Shown: positions 28,583 to 37,755, counted from the stretch's first letter. The stretch: 64,000 nt of DNA from Mycobacterium ostraviense (GCF_002705925.1 NZ_NKRE01000001.1:4743764-4807763); one strand, 5' to 3'. Notes: generated from the sequence alone by a model not told the origin. A program made the numbers and translations.

Positions 28583-29863
28583 ATGGCGCGCATAGGAGAC
28601 GGCGGTGACCTGCTGAAGTGCTCGTTCTGCGGGAAGAGTCAAAAACAGGTCAAGAAGCTCATCGCCGGTCCCGGAGTGTACATCTGCGATGAGTGCATCG
28701 ACCTTTGCAACGAGATCATCGAAGAGGAACTCGCCGACGCCGACGATGTGAAACTCGATGAACTGCCCAAGCCTGTTGAAATCCGGGAATTTCTCGAGGG
28801 CTACGTCATCGGACAGGACACCGCCAAACGGACCCTGGCCGTCGCGGTCTACAACCACTACAAGCGCATCCAGGCAGGCGAGAAGAGCCGCGACTCCCGG
28901 CACGAGCCGGTCGAGCTGACCAAATCCAACATCTTGATGCTCGGGCCTACCGGTTGCGGTAAGACCTACCTGGCCCAGACGCTGGCCAAGATGCTCAATG
29001 TGCCGTTCGCCATCGCTGACGCCACGGCGCTCACCGAGGCCGGTTATGTCGGTGAAGACGTCGAGAACATTCTGCTGAAACTGATTCAGGCCGCCGACTA
29101 CGACGTCAAGCGCGCCGAGACGGGCATCATCTACATTGACGAGGTCGACAAGATCGCCCGCAAGAGCGAGAACCCGTCGATTACCCGCGACGTCTCGGGA
29201 GAAGGCGTTCAGCAGGCCCTGCTGAAAATTCTCGAGGGCACCCAGGCATCGGTTCCCCCGCAGGGCGGCCGCAAGCACCCGCACCAAGAGTTCATCCAGA
29301 TCGACACCACCAACGTGCTTTTCATCGTGGCGGGCGCGTTCGCCGGGCTGGAGAAGATCATCTACGAGCGGGTGGGCAAGCGCGGCTTGGGCTTTGGCGC
29401 CGAAGTCCGCTCCAAGGCCGAGATCGACACCACCGATCACTTTGCCGAAGTGATGCCCGAGGACCTGATCAAGTTCGGTCTGATTCCCGAATTCATCGGC
29501 CGCCTGCCGGTGGTTGCCTCGGTCACCAACCTGGACAAGGAGTCGTTGGTCAAGATCTTGTCCGAGCCGAAGAACGCTTTGGTCAAGCAGTACACCCGGC
29601 TCTTCGAAATGGACGGCGTGGAGCTGGAGTTCACCGACGATGCGCTGGAAGCGATCGCGGACCAAGCGATCCACCGCGGCACCGGCGCTCGCGGCTTGCG
29701 GGCGATTATGGAAGAAGTTCTGCTGCCGGTCATGTATGACATCCCCAGCCGCGACGATGTCGCCAAAGTGGTGGTCACCAAGGAGACCGTGCAGGACAAC
29801 GTGCTGCCGACGATCGTGCCGCGCAAGCCGTCCCGTTCCGAGCGCCGCGACAAGAGCGCCTAG
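28583..29863 (+). CDS. clpX: ATP-dependent Clp protease ATP-binding subunit ClpX
   Basis: 426 residues, the same length as in M. tuberculosis. The N-terminal C4 zinc domain is CSFCGKSQKQVKKLIAGPG...YICDECIDLC. AAA+ module: Walker A GPTGCGKT (about residue 117), Walker B IIYIDEVDKIA, pore loop GYVGEDVEN, sensor and RKH-type loops, and GTGARGLRAIMEE in the C-terminal subdomain. It unfolds substrates and feeds ClpP1P2. AGGAAG precedes the start. An inverted repeat after the stop probably ends the transcript. Confidence 0.97.
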   Translation: MARIGDGGDLLKCSFCGKSQKQVKKLIAGPGVYICDECIDLCNEIIEEELADADDVKLDELPKPVEIREFLEGYVIGQDTAKRTLAVAVYNHYKRIQAGEKSRDSRHEPVELTKSNILMLGPTGCGKTYLAQTLAKMLNVPFAIADATALTEAGYVGEDVENILLKLIQAADYDVKRAETGIIYIDEVDKIARKSENPSITRDVSGEGVQQALLKILEGTQASVPPQGGRKHPHQEFIQIDTTNVLFIVAGAFAGLEKIIYERVGKRGLGFGAEVRSKAEIDTTDHFAEVMPEDLIKFGLIPEFIGRLPVVASVTNLDKESLVKILSEPKNALVKQYTRLFEMDGVELEFTDDALEAIADQAIHRGTGARGLRAIMEEVLLPVMYDIPSRDDVAKVVVTKETVQDNVLPTIVPRKPSRSERRDKSA

Positions 29864-29878
29864 CGTCGCGAAGATACG

Positions 29879-29901
29879 GGCCCGGCACCACGAACCGGGC
29901 C
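29879..29901 (+). terminator. Hairpin terminator after clpX
   Basis: GGCCCGG (29879-29885) pairs perfectly with CCGGGCC (29895-29901) across a 9-nt loop, 16 bp after the clpX stop. There is no U tract, as is usual in mycobacteria. Confidence 0.55.
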
Positions 29902-30240
29902 GTCGCGACCAAGCTCGGTACCCGCGTCGCCTGGCTTCGACACGATCGAGCGGTCTTAGACGGTCCTGGACGCGGTGGGTGAGAAAGTGACCAAGACCAC
30001 AGTTAGGGTTGCCATCGCAACCGTCCCCGCCCTGACGTCGGCTTTTAGCAAATCGACCGCCCTCGGCCGAGGTTCGGTGACGGCCAAACGCGCAGGAACA
30101 AGTGTCATACTTGATACCGCCAGTGACACCAAATCGTGAGGTGGGGGAGCCATTCCGACGGCGTAACCTGAAACCGCACCGGAGTGCTTCTCCTGATTAG
30201 GGCCTGATTAAAAGCCTGATTATGGACGGAAGGCGGAGAC
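29902..30240. other. Gap between clpX and korA holding a repeated motif
   Basis: No coding sequence is seen. H37Rv carries a membrane transporter gene (Rv2456c) between these neighbours; here it is missing. The only structure noticed is three copies of CCTGATTA close to the korA start. Confidence 0.55.
30192..30222 (+). promoter_or_regulatory. Triple CCTGATTA direct repeat before korA
   Basis: CCTGATTA occurs at 30192-30199, 30203-30210 and 30215-30222, at 11- and 12-bp intervals, i.e. about one helical turn. It ends 18 bp before the korA GTG, where a repressor or activator array could act. The regulator is unknown. Confidence 0.45.
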
Positions 30241-32202
30241 GTGGATCCGAATGGCAGCGGAGCCGAGTCAGAGTCTCATGCGGTGGCGTCGCATGCCCGG
30301 CATGAGCGGCGGCGCCTGGAACATGTCGTCATCCGTTTCGCCGGGGACTCCGGCGACGGGATGCAGCTGACCGGCGACAGGTTCACTTCAGAAGCGGCCA
30401 TCTTCGGCAACGACCTGGCCACCCAGCCGAACTATCCCGCCGAGATCCGAGCCCCGGCGGGCACCCTGCCCGGGGTGTCGTCCTTTCAGATACAGATTGC
30501 CGACTACGACATCCTGACGGCCGGTGACCGGCCGGACGTGCTGGTCGCGATGAACCCGGCAGCGCTGAAGGCCAATGTCGGTGACCTGCCGCGCGGGGGC
30601 ATGGTGATCGCCAATTCGGACGAGTTCACCAAGCGCAACTTGATGAAGGTCGGCTATGTCACCAATCCGCTGGATTCCGACGAATTGGACGAGTACGTCG
30701 TGCATTCCGTCCCGATGACCACGCTGACCCTGGCGGCAGTGGAAACCGTCGGCGCGTCGAAGAAAGACGGCCAGCGCGCCAAGAACATGTTCGCTTTGGG
30801 GTTGTTGTCGTGGATGTACGGGAGGCCGATTCGGAGCAGTGAAAACTTCATCAGAGAGAAGTTTGCGCGCAAGCCCGGGATCGCCGAGATCAATGTGCTG
30901 GCCCTCAAGGCGGGGTGGAACTACGGCGAGACCACCGAGGCGTTCGGCACCACGTACGAAGTTCCGGCGGCGGCCTTGCCGCCCGGTGAATACCGGCAAA
31001 TCTCGGGAAACACCGCTTTGGCGTACGGGATCGTTGCGGCGGGTCAGCTCGCCAATGCTCCGGTGGTGCTGGGCAGCTATCCGATTACGCCGGCGTCCGA
31101 CATCCTGCACGAGCTGTCCAAGCACAAGAACTTCAATGTCATCACCTTCCAGGCCGAAGACGAGATCGGGGGCGTCTGCGCGGCCCTGGGCGCGGCCTAC
31201 GGCGGTGCGATCGGTGTCACCAGCACGTCGGGGCCGGGTATTTCGCTGAAGTCCGAGGCACTAGGCCTTGGCGTGATGACCGAACTGCCATTGATCGTCA
31301 TCGATGTGCAGCGCGGTGGGCCGTCGACTGGCCTGCCCACCAAGACCGAGCAGGCTGACCTGCTGCAGGCGTTGTATGGCCGCAACGGTGAGTCGCCGGT
31401 TGCGGTGCTGGCGCCGCGGTCGCCGGCCGACTGCTTTGAGGTCGCCGTCGAGGCGGTGCGGATTGCGCTTGCCTACCAGACCCCGGTGATCGTGTTGTCC
31501 GATGGGGCCATTGCCAACGGCTCGGAACCGTGGCGAATTCCCGACATCACCACCTTTGAGCCCATCGTGCACAAGTTCGCGAAACCGGACGAGCCTTTCC
31601 AGCCGTACAACCGCGACCCCGAGACTCTCGCCCGTCAGTTCGCCGTGCCTGGCACTCCCGGTCTGGAGCACCGCATCGGCGGGCTGGAAGCTGCCAATGG
31701 CTCCGGTGCCATCTCCTACGAGCCGATGAATCACGACCTGATGGTTCGAATTCGCCAAGCCAAGATTGACGGAATCCGAGTTCCCGACCTCGAGGTCGAC
31801 GACCCGACGGGGGACGCTGAGCTGTTGTTGATCGGCTGGGGTAGTTCTTACGGGCCGATCGGCGAGGCATGCCGACAGGCGCGGCGCAGGGGGGTCAAGG
31901 TCGCGCATGCCCACTTGCGGTACCTCAGCCCATTTCCGGCGAACCTGGGTGACGTGCTGCGACGTTACCCGCAGGTAGTGGCGCCCGAGATGAACCTGGG
32001 CCAGTTGGCGCTGGTGCTGCGCGGAAAGTATCTGGTCGACATTCAATCGGTCACCAAAGTTCAAGGGTTGTCGTTCTTGGCCGACGAAATTGGCCGAGTT
32101 ATCCGCGCCGCATTGGGCGGGACACTGGCTGAGATTGAGCAAGACAAGACGATGGTCGCCAAATTGGGGGCGGCCCCCATCGGAGCGGGAGCTGTCGAAT
32201 GA
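30241..32202 (+). CDS. korA: 2-oxoglutarate:ferredoxin oxidoreductase, alpha (gamma-alpha fused) subunit
   Basis: 653 residues from GTG 30241, with GGAAGGCGGAGA upstream. The N-terminal gamma domain (residues about 20-200) has FAGDSGDGMQLTGDRF and PAEIRAPAGTLPGVSSFQIQIAD. The alpha domain (about 255-630) has GSYPITPASDILHEL and EDEIGGVCAALGAAYGGA plus TSGPGISLKSEALGL. With KorB it oxidatively decarboxylates 2-oxoglutarate to succinyl-CoA and reduces ferredoxin, a CoA-dependent alternative to the classic dehydrogenase used in mycobacteria. The length equals Rv2455c. It is followed by korB after 68 bp. Confidence 0.95.
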   Translation: MDPNGSGAESESHAVASHARHERRRLEHVVIRFAGDSGDGMQLTGDRFTSEAAIFGNDLATQPNYPAEIRAPAGTLPGVSSFQIQIADYDILTAGDRPDVLVAMNPAALKANVGDLPRGGMVIANSDEFTKRNLMKVGYVTNPLDSDELDEYVVHSVPMTTLTLAAVETVGASKKDGQRAKNMFALGLLSWMYGRPIRSSENFIREKFARKPGIAEINVLALKAGWNYGETTEAFGTTYEVPAAALPPGEYRQISGNTALAYGIVAAGQLANAPVVLGSYPITPASDILHELSKHKNFNVITFQAEDEIGGVCAALGAAYGGAIGVTSTSGPGISLKSEALGLGVMTELPLIVIDVQRGGPSTGLPTKTEQADLLQALYGRNGESPVAVLAPRSPADCFEVAVEAVRIALAYQTPVIVLSDGAIANGSEPWRIPDITTFEPIVHKFAKPDEPFQPYNRDPETLARQFAVPGTPGLEHRIGGLEAANGSGAISYEPMNHDLMVRIRQAKIDGIRVPDLEVDDPTGDAELLLIGWGSSYGPIGEACRQARRRGVKVAHAHLRYLSPFPANLGDVLRRYPQVVAPEMNLGQLALVLRGKYLVDIQSVTKVQGLSFLADEIGRVIRAALGGTLAEIEQDKTMVAKLGAAPIGAGAVE

Positions 32203-32270
32203 CCGGCGCCAAGACTCAGTGGGGTACCGCCCGTCAGCGCGGGACCAGGCAATGAGGAGGAGCGGCGCTC

Positions 32271-33362
32271 ATGACTAGCGCGACCGGCGATCGGGCGGGC
32301 ACAGACCTCGGGCTAACCCCGAGTTTGACCAAGAACTCGCGGGTGCCCACGACGGACCAACCGCAGAAGGCCAAGGATTACACCAGTGACCAGGAGGTCC
32401 GCTGGTGCCCGGGGTGCGGGGACTACGTCATCCTCAACACCATTCGCAACTTTCTGCCCGAACTCGGATTACGCCGCGAGAACATCGTGTTCATCAGCGG
32501 CATCGGATGTTCCAGCCGCTTCCCGTACTACCTCGAGACCTATGGATTCCACTCGATCCACGGCCGCGCGCCGGCGATCGCGACCGGGCTGGCGCTGGCC
32601 CGCGAGGACCTGTCGGTGTGGGTAGTCACCGGAGACGGTGATGCGTTGTCGATCGGTGGTAACCACCTGATCCACGCAATGCGCCGCAACGTCAACATCA
32701 CGGTTCTGCTGTTCAACAACCGGATCTACGGGCTGACCAAGGGTCAATACTCACCGACATCGGAAGTCGGCAAGATCACCAAGTCGACCCCGATGGGTTC
32801 GCTGGATACTCCATTCAACCCGGTCTCGCTGGCCTTAGGTGCCGAGGCGACGTTCGTCGGCCGCGCGCTGGATTCCGACCGCGCCGGGCTTTCCGAGGTG
32901 CTGCGCGCTGCCGCCCAGCACCGCGGTGCCGCGCTGGTCGAAATCCTGCAGGACTGCCCGATATTCAACGATGGCTCCTTCGACGCGCTGCGCAAGGAGG
33001 GGGCGGAAGAGCGGGTGATCAACGTCCGCCACGGTGAACCGATCGTGTTCGGCGCCAACGGTGAATACTGCGTCGTGAGGTCCGGCTTCAGCCTCGACGT
33101 AGCCAAGACCGCCGACGTTGCTGTCGAGGACATCGTGGTTCACGACGCGCACGCCGACGACGCGGCGTATGCGTTCGCGTTGTCTCGGCTGTCCGATCAA
33201 AACCTTGAGCACACGGTGCTCGGAATCTTCCGCCACATCAGCAGGCCCACCTACGATGACGCGGCGCGTTCTCAGGTCAGCGCCGCCCAGAGTGCGGTTT
33301 CGTCCGACACCACCGCGCTGCAAGCGCTGCTCCGCGGGCGTGACACCTGGACTGTCGGCTGA
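32271..33362 (+). CDS. korB: 2-oxoglutarate:ferredoxin oxidoreductase, beta subunit
   Basis: 363 residues from ATG 32271, with GAGGAGGAG upstream. CPGCGDY at residues 46-52 is the beta-subunit iron-sulfur/TPP region. GIGCSSRFPYY supplies another Cys. GDGDALSIGGNHLIHAMRRN (about residue 121) is the thiamine diphosphate-Mg motif. VLLFNNRIYGLTKGQYSPTS is diagnostic of 2-oxoacid:ferredoxin oxidoreductase beta subunits. Partner of the korA product. The mobA start is only one base past the stop, so mobA is likely cotranscribed. Confidence 0.95.
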   Translation: MTSATGDRAGTDLGLTPSLTKNSRVPTTDQPQKAKDYTSDQEVRWCPGCGDYVILNTIRNFLPELGLRRENIVFISGIGCSSRFPYYLETYGFHSIHGRAPAIATGLALAREDLSVWVVTGDGDALSIGGNHLIHAMRRNVNITVLLFNNRIYGLTKGQYSPTSEVGKITKSTPMGSLDTPFNPVSLALGAEATFVGRALDSDRAGLSEVLRAAAQHRGAALVEILQDCPIFNDGSFDALRKEGAEERVINVRHGEPIVFGANGEYCVVRSGFSLDVAKTADVAVEDIVVHDAHADDAAYAFALSRLSDQNLEHTVLGIFRHISRPTYDDAARSQVSAAQSAVSSDTTALQALLRGRDTWTVG

Positions 33363-33363
33363 C

Positions 33364-33969
33364 GTGGGCGAACCGGTGCCGGGAGCAGCGTCACTGGCCG
33401 GGGTCGTTCTGGCCGGCGGAGAGTCGCGGCGGATGGGTCGTGACAAAGCCACGCTGCCGCTGCCAGGAGGGACCACAACGCTGGTCGAGCACGTGGTGGG
33501 TGTTGTCGGACAGCGCTGCGATCCGTTATTCGTGATGGCGGCTCCTGGGCAGCCATTGCCCCCGTTGCCGGCTGCCGTGCTGCGCGACGAAGTGCGGGGG
33601 CTCGGTCCGTTGCCGGCGACTGGGCGCGGCTTGCGTGCGGCCGCCGCGGCCGGCGCGCGGCTTGCGTTCGTGTGCGCCGTCGACATGCCTTTGCTGACAG
33701 TCGAATTGATCGATGATCTGGTGCGCCGTGCGGTGCAGACCAATGCCGAAGTGGTGCTGCCGTGGGACGGTCGCAGCCACTACTTGGCGGCGGTATACCG
33801 GACCGAGTTGGCCGATCGGGTTGATGCATTGGTTGCCGCCGGTGAGCGCAGGATGAGCGCCCTCGTCGATGCGTGCGACGCTCAACGGATCGTGATGTCG
33901 AATTCCGGGCCGCTGTCGAATGTCAATACCGCGGCCGACTTGCGCGTACCAGCACAGCTTCGGCGCTGA
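33364..33969 (+). CDS. mobA: Molybdenum cofactor guanylyltransferase MobA
   Basis: 201 residues from GTG 33364. Nucleotidyltransferase fold: LAGGESRRMGRDKATLPL is the GTP-binding signature, ending in the conserved Lys. FVCAVDMPLLT holds the metal-binding Asp, and LPWDGRSHYLAAVYRTEL follows. It attaches GMP to molybdopterin to make the guanine dinucleotide form of the cofactor. Length and sequence match Rv2453c. The frame is open upstream inside korB, but that is overlap only. A 1.1-kb gap without genes follows. Confidence 0.94.
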   Translation: MGEPVPGAASLAGVVLAGGESRRMGRDKATLPLPGGTTTLVEHVVGVVGQRCDPLFVMAAPGQPLPPLPAAVLRDEVRGLGPLPATGRGLRAAAAAGARLAFVCAVDMPLLTVELIDDLVRRAVQTNAEVVLPWDGRSHYLAAVYRTELADRVDALVAAGERRMSALVDACDAQRIVMSNSGPLSNVNTAADLRVPAQLRR

Positions 33970-34095
33970 CCGCTAGCTCTTACCGTGTGCCCATGCGACG
34001 GGCTGCAGAATTCGCTCGCGGTTTGCGTCGGTTTGCTCCCGGATTCAGCGCAACAGAATTCTTGTGCCGGGCCGGCGTCTTTTTTCTGTCGGTTT

Positions 34096-34113
34096 TCTCA
34101 TTTGAAAATGAGA
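34096..34113. promoter_or_regulatory. 18-bp palindrome TCTCATTT-GA-AAATGAGA
   Basis: Perfect 8-bp arms around a 2-bp centre, unusually A/T-rich for this chromosome. It could be an operator or part of a mobA-distal terminator. No neighbouring regulator gene is present, so the ligand is unknown. Confidence 0.4.
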
Positions 34114-34798
34114 TTGGCGCGAAGCTAAATAGATCTGTTATTCCAGGGTTTGCTCGGTGGAGAAAGTCCTGACCGTTGTGCCGCGTACCTCTATGTTGTT
34201 GCCACGCAGTGCATTTCGGCCGTTAGCTACCTGTACAACCGTTCCGGAGTCATCGACGGCAGATGTGGTCTATGCAAGCAAACCAACGTGTGCGGCCAAC
34301 AGTGGATACCTGATCCGGGTGCAATCACCCGTTGCGCGGCTGCGGCTTGCCCGGGTGCGCCGCTAACGCTCCGGACCCGCCGTATGAGGCCGAACGGCAT
34401 GAAAATCGTTAGAGTAAACGGTATTTCGTTCAACTATGAGTTGTGTCGCGGGGTCCTGCGATGTCTTCCGGGATTGTCATTTCGCTGCCGCTTCCTTGGT
34501 GGCGAGGTCTACCGCCGATAGCGGGGAGCGGTGCGCTATGAGCTGGGTCACGTCATCTTGCCGACGGATCCGTCGAATAGACCGTTACCGACATCGGCAA
34601 ATGCGTGGCGCAGCTCACAAAATACGCGTGATTCGGCTCACCGTGGCTCCGAAGGCACGAAGGTCGGGCCGCAGCTATAAACATGCGCTTGACCTGCGGA
34701 GACCATTGTGCGACCGTGTCGTGATCCGCTCGTTATAGAACCGAAATATCAGTTCGGCCGGGATGACGAATCCAAATCGTTATCGTACGGTGCGTTTA

Positions 34799-34812
34799 GC
34801 CCGAAATCGGGC
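34799..34812. promoter_or_regulatory. Inverted repeat GCCCGA-AA-TCGGGC upstream of rpfE
   Basis: Six-base arms with a two-base centre, about 240 bp before the rpfE start in an A/T-richer stretch. Possible protein-binding site in the rpfE promoter region. No direct evidence beyond symmetry. Confidence 0.3.
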
Positions 34813-35054
34813 ATCAGTAGTTAAACACAATTGAATCCACGGATCCCGCGTGTGAGCGGAGCTGAGGGCGGCACGGATCTAGCACAGCCGTCGCAGCAGT
34901 CGGGCATAGGAACCCCCGACGGGCAACTCGGGCCCTCCGCTGTCGTGCCTAAACGAGACGGCACGTCTCAAAGCAGCAATTCCACCTGGACATCGCATCC
35001 AACCCACCGCCGTGGGCTGGCTCGCTTTGGCGCGCGCGCACCGCGAAAGGAACA

Positions 35055-35675
35055 ATGTTGAAGAACGTCCGTAAGACGCTCATCGTCGCCGCGATCACCG
35101 GGACGCTCGTGACTGTGCCGTCCGGTACCGCCGCTGCGGACGAGGGCCTTGACCCGAACGCGGCGCCCGGCCCCGGTGCGGTGGGCTTCGACCCGAACGT
35201 GCCTCCGGCCCCGGACGCCTTTGCTCCGGGCGCCCCGGACGCCGCACCGGCCCCTGAGCTCGTGGGGTTCGACCCGAACGTGCCCCCGCCTGCGGCTCCC
35301 GACGCCGTGATCGCGCCTGTCGACCTGCCGGATGGGCCGGCCCCGGACGCCGCGCCGCCGGCCCCGGAACCGGTGGACTTCGACCCGAACATAGCGCCAC
35401 CGCCGGCCCCGGACGTCCCGCCTCCGCCGCCGGCTCCCAAGGCCTACAGCGTGAACTGGGACGCCATCGCGCAATGCGAGTCGGGTGGCAACTGGGCCAT
35501 CAATACCGGTAACGGCTACTCCGGCGGCCTGCAGTTCACCTCCGGCACCTGGCATGCCAACGGCGGTTCAGGCTCGGCGGCCAGCGCCAGCCGTGAGGAA
35601 CAGATCCGCGTGGCCGAGAACGTACTGCATTCGCAGGGGATCGGCGCCTGGCCGGTCTGCGGTCGTCGCGGCTGA
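35055..35675 (+). CDS. rpfE: Resuscitation-promoting factor RpfE
   Basis: 206 residues from ATG 35055, with GAAAGG upstream. Signal peptide: KNVRKTLIVAAITGTLVTVP with cleavage after TAAA. A Pro/Ala/Asp-rich spacer (about residues 30-130) contains four copies of a (G/D)FDPNxxPP motif, longer than in the 172-residue tuberculosis protein. The C-terminal Rpf domain (about 131-206) starts VNWDAIAQCESGGNWAINTG, with catalytic Glu142 in CESGG, and ends VCGRRG. It is a secreted lytic transglycosylase-like muralytic enzyme that works with RipA in resuscitation and division. A strong hairpin follows the stop. Confidence 0.96.
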   Translation: MLKNVRKTLIVAAITGTLVTVPSGTAAADEGLDPNAAPGPGAVGFDPNVPPAPDAFAPGAPDAAPAPELVGFDPNVPPPAAPDAVIAPVDLPDGPAPDAAPPAPEPVDFDPNIAPPPAPDVPPPPPAPKAYSVNWDAIAQCESGGNWAINTGNGYSGGLQFTSGTWHANGGSGSAASASREEQIRVAENVLHSQGIGAWPVCGRRG

Positions 35676-35703
35676 CCACACCGCCAGGCGATATAGCCGA
35701 ACA

Positions 35704-35735
35704 CCGGGTGCCGGGCCTTCGGGCCCGGCACCCGG
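35704..35735 (+). terminator. Strong 14-bp hairpin with TTCG loop after rpfE
   Basis: CCGGGTGCCGGGCC (35704-35717) pairs perfectly with GGCCCGGCACCCGG (35722-35735) across the stable tetraloop TTCG. It lies 28 bp after the rpfE stop and before the next gene, which suggests a rho-independent or hairpin-only terminator. Confidence 0.75.
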
Positions 35736-35789
35736 CGTATTCGGGGTCGCGTGCGCGCTGGGCCGCGCACCGCGAGTAGCGTCTGGCCA

Positions 35790-37046
35790 GTGACCGCAGC
35801 GCCGCGTGAATTCGACATCATCCTCTACGGGGCCACGGGTTTTGTCGGCAAGCTGACCGCCCAATACCTGGCTCGAGCCGGCGGCGACGCGCGAATCGCG
35901 CTGGCCGGCAGGTCGACCGAGCGATTGCTCGCCGTTCGCGACACGTTGGGAGAACCCGCGCGGTCCTGGTCGGTCGTCGCCGCCGACGCCGGGTCGCCCG
36001 CGACCCTCGAGCAGATGGCGGCCCGCACCCGTGTCGTCGTCACCACGGTCGGGCCCTACATGCGCTACGGGCTGCCGTTGGTGGCCGCATGCGCCGCCGC
36101 CGGCACCGACTACGCCGACCTGACCGGCGAGCCACCGTTTGTCCGTGACAGCATCGATCAGCACCACAAGCAGGCCGCCGACACCGGCGCCCGGATCGTG
36201 CATGCCTGCGGATTCGACTCGATCCCGTCGGATCTCAGCGTCTATGCGCTGTACCGCGCCGCGCACGATGACGGCGCCGGGGAACTGGGCGACACGCACT
36301 TTGTGGTCCGGTCCCTCGCCGGCGGGCTATCCGGCGGCACCATCGCGTCGATGCTGGAAATTCTGCGTGCCGTCTCCGCCGACCCCGACCTGCGCCGGCG
36401 ATTCGCCGACCCGTACACGCTGAGCACCGACCGCGCCGCCGAGCCCGAACTCGGCCCGCAGCCCGACCTGCCATGGCGGCGCGGCAGTCAACTCGCTCCC
36501 GAGCTGCGCGGACTGTGGACCGCCGGGTTCCTGATGGCGCCGACCAATACCAGGATCGTGCGCCGCAGCAACGCGCTGTTGGATTGGGCCTACGGCAGGC
36601 GGTTCCGGTACAGCGAGCACATGAGCCTGGGATCATCGCTGCTGGCGCCGCTGGCGTCGGCCGTCATCAGCGGCGTCGGAAACGTGACGACCGGATTGGG
36701 CAGCCGATATTTCCGGCTGCTACCACAAGGGTTGGTGCAGCGGGTGGTGCCCAAGCCGGGCTCCGGCCCAAGCGTGGCGGTTCGCGAGCGTGGCTACTAC
36801 CGGATCGAGACCTACACCACCACAACCTCGGGCGCCCGATATGTGGCACGCATGAAGCAGGACGGCGATCCCGGCTACAAGGCCACGTCGGTGCTGCTGG
36901 GAGAGTGCGGTCTGGCGCTGGCATTCGATCGCGACAAGCTCTCGGATCTGCACGGGGTGCTGACCCCGGCCGCCGCGATGGGTGACGCGCTGCTGTCCCG
37001 CTTCCCGGCCGCCGGTGTGTCGTTGCACACCGAGCGGCTGGCCTGA
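35790..37046 (+). CDS. Saccharopine dehydrogenase-like / trans-acting enoyl reductase family protein
   Basis: 418 residues from GTG 35790. Rossmann start FDIILYGATGFVGKLTAQYLAR with GxxGxxG, then LAGRSTERLLAVRD, and VVVTTVGPYMRYGLPLVAACAAAGTDYADLTGEP, as in the Rv2449c / Rv2953 group. Rv2953 is the trans-acting enoyl reductase of phthiocerol synthesis. Whether this member acts on polyketides or another enoyl substrate is not known. The frame extends to 35751, but the GTG gives the expected mycobacterial N terminus. It is separated from rpfE by a hairpin, so it likely has its own promoter. Confidence 0.88.
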   Translation: MTAAPREFDIILYGATGFVGKLTAQYLARAGGDARIALAGRSTERLLAVRDTLGEPARSWSVVAADAGSPATLEQMAARTRVVVTTVGPYMRYGLPLVAACAAAGTDYADLTGEPPFVRDSIDQHHKQAADTGARIVHACGFDSIPSDLSVYALYRAAHDDGAGELGDTHFVVRSLAGGLSGGTIASMLEILRAVSADPDLRRRFADPYTLSTDRAAEPELGPQPDLPWRRGSQLAPELRGLWTAGFLMAPTNTRIVRRSNALLDWAYGRRFRYSEHMSLGSSLLAPLASAVISGVGNVTTGLGSRYFRLLPQGLVQRVVPKPGSGPSVAVRERGYYRIETYTTTTSGARYVARMKQDGDPGYKATSVLLGECGLALAFDRDKLSDLHGVLTPAAAMGDALLSRFPAAGVSLHTERLA

Positions 37047-37117
37047 GCCGGTGACGCGTACGTCTAGGGTCAGAAGGGAGGTGGCTTGATATCCGACTCC
37101 GAAGGCAGCCCGCACCG

Positions 37118-37711
37118 ATGCCCGGTCTTGATGATCTCTACACCCAGATTCCTACATCTGACATCGCGCGCACGCTCGGCGCCGACGAAACCGAGGTGGA
37201 CGCGGCGGTCCGCACGTTGGTACCGGTGCTGCTTACCGGATTGCACCAGCATTCGCAGGATCCCGAACACGCCGGCCGGATCGAGTCAGTCGCCAGCAGC
37301 CACGCCGCGCGTGGCCTGCTCGACGCGGGCGGGGCGCTCGACCAGGTTGACCGGCGCGGCGAAGAGGAGGCCGAAGAGGTCGTCGCCACGCTATTCGCCG
37401 GCAACGACAGCGACCGGGTGGCATCGGTACTGGCCAGTGGTGGGGCCGGAAGGAGGGAACTTCTGCAGCGGTTGTTGCCGCTGGTGCTCCCGATCGTGCT
37501 GGCATACCTGGGAAATCAGCTCCGGCCGGGCGGCGCACTGCAGGGTACTGCGGTTCAGCACGAGGAAACGGGCTCCGGTGGCGGCCTGGCTCAGCTGCTC
37601 GGTGGGATCCTCGGGGGCGGAAATGATGAAACGTCCCTCGGCAACCTGCTGGGTGGCAGAGGCCGCGCGCTGGGGGACATCATCGGCGGGCTCCTCGGCG
37701 GCAAAAAGTAA
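37118..37711 (+). CDS. DUF937 domain protein
   Basis: 197 residues from ATG 37118. The N-terminal helical part starts MPGLDDLYTQIPTSDIARTLGADETEVDAAVRTLVPVLL and continues with the QDPEHAGRIESV region typical of DUF937. A hydrophobic helix LLQRLLPLVLPIVLAYLGNQL (about residues 111-131) may associate with membrane. Then a Gly-rich tail follows with repeated LLGGxxG units. Function unknown. It is followed by the LysM-lectin gene after 44 bp on the same strand. I recall neither gene between Rv2449c and valS in H37Rv. Confidence 0.85.
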   Translation: MPGLDDLYTQIPTSDIARTLGADETEVDAAVRTLVPVLLTGLHQHSQDPEHAGRIESVASSHAARGLLDAGGALDQVDRRGEEEAEEVVATLFAGNDSDRVASVLASGGAGRRELLQRLLPLVLPIVLAYLGNQLRPGGALQGTAVQHEETGSGGGLAQLLGGILGGGNDETSLGNLLGGRGRALGDIIGGLLGGKK

Positions 37712-37755
37712 CCCGGCGCGATCAGTCGGCCGGACCGGATAACGAAAGGCAAAGC

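Larger units (their letters stand above)
33970..35054. other. 1.1 kb non-coding gap before rpfE, locally A/T-richer
   Basis: No frame looks like a real gene. The longest plausible small frame (33993-34172, 59 codons) has no ribosome binding site and no recognised similarity. Base composition is visibly less GC-rich than the surroundings around 34080-34150 and 34740-34830. Two inverted repeats stand out (34096-34113 and 34799-34812). The rest may be a long rpfE leader or decayed sequence. H37Rv has two short genes here (Rv2451, Rv2452c, from memory). Confidence 0.5.

Noticed and set aside
33993..34172. 59-codon frame after mobA
   Set aside because: No Shine-Dalgarno, spans the palindrome at 34096-34113, no recognised similarity.
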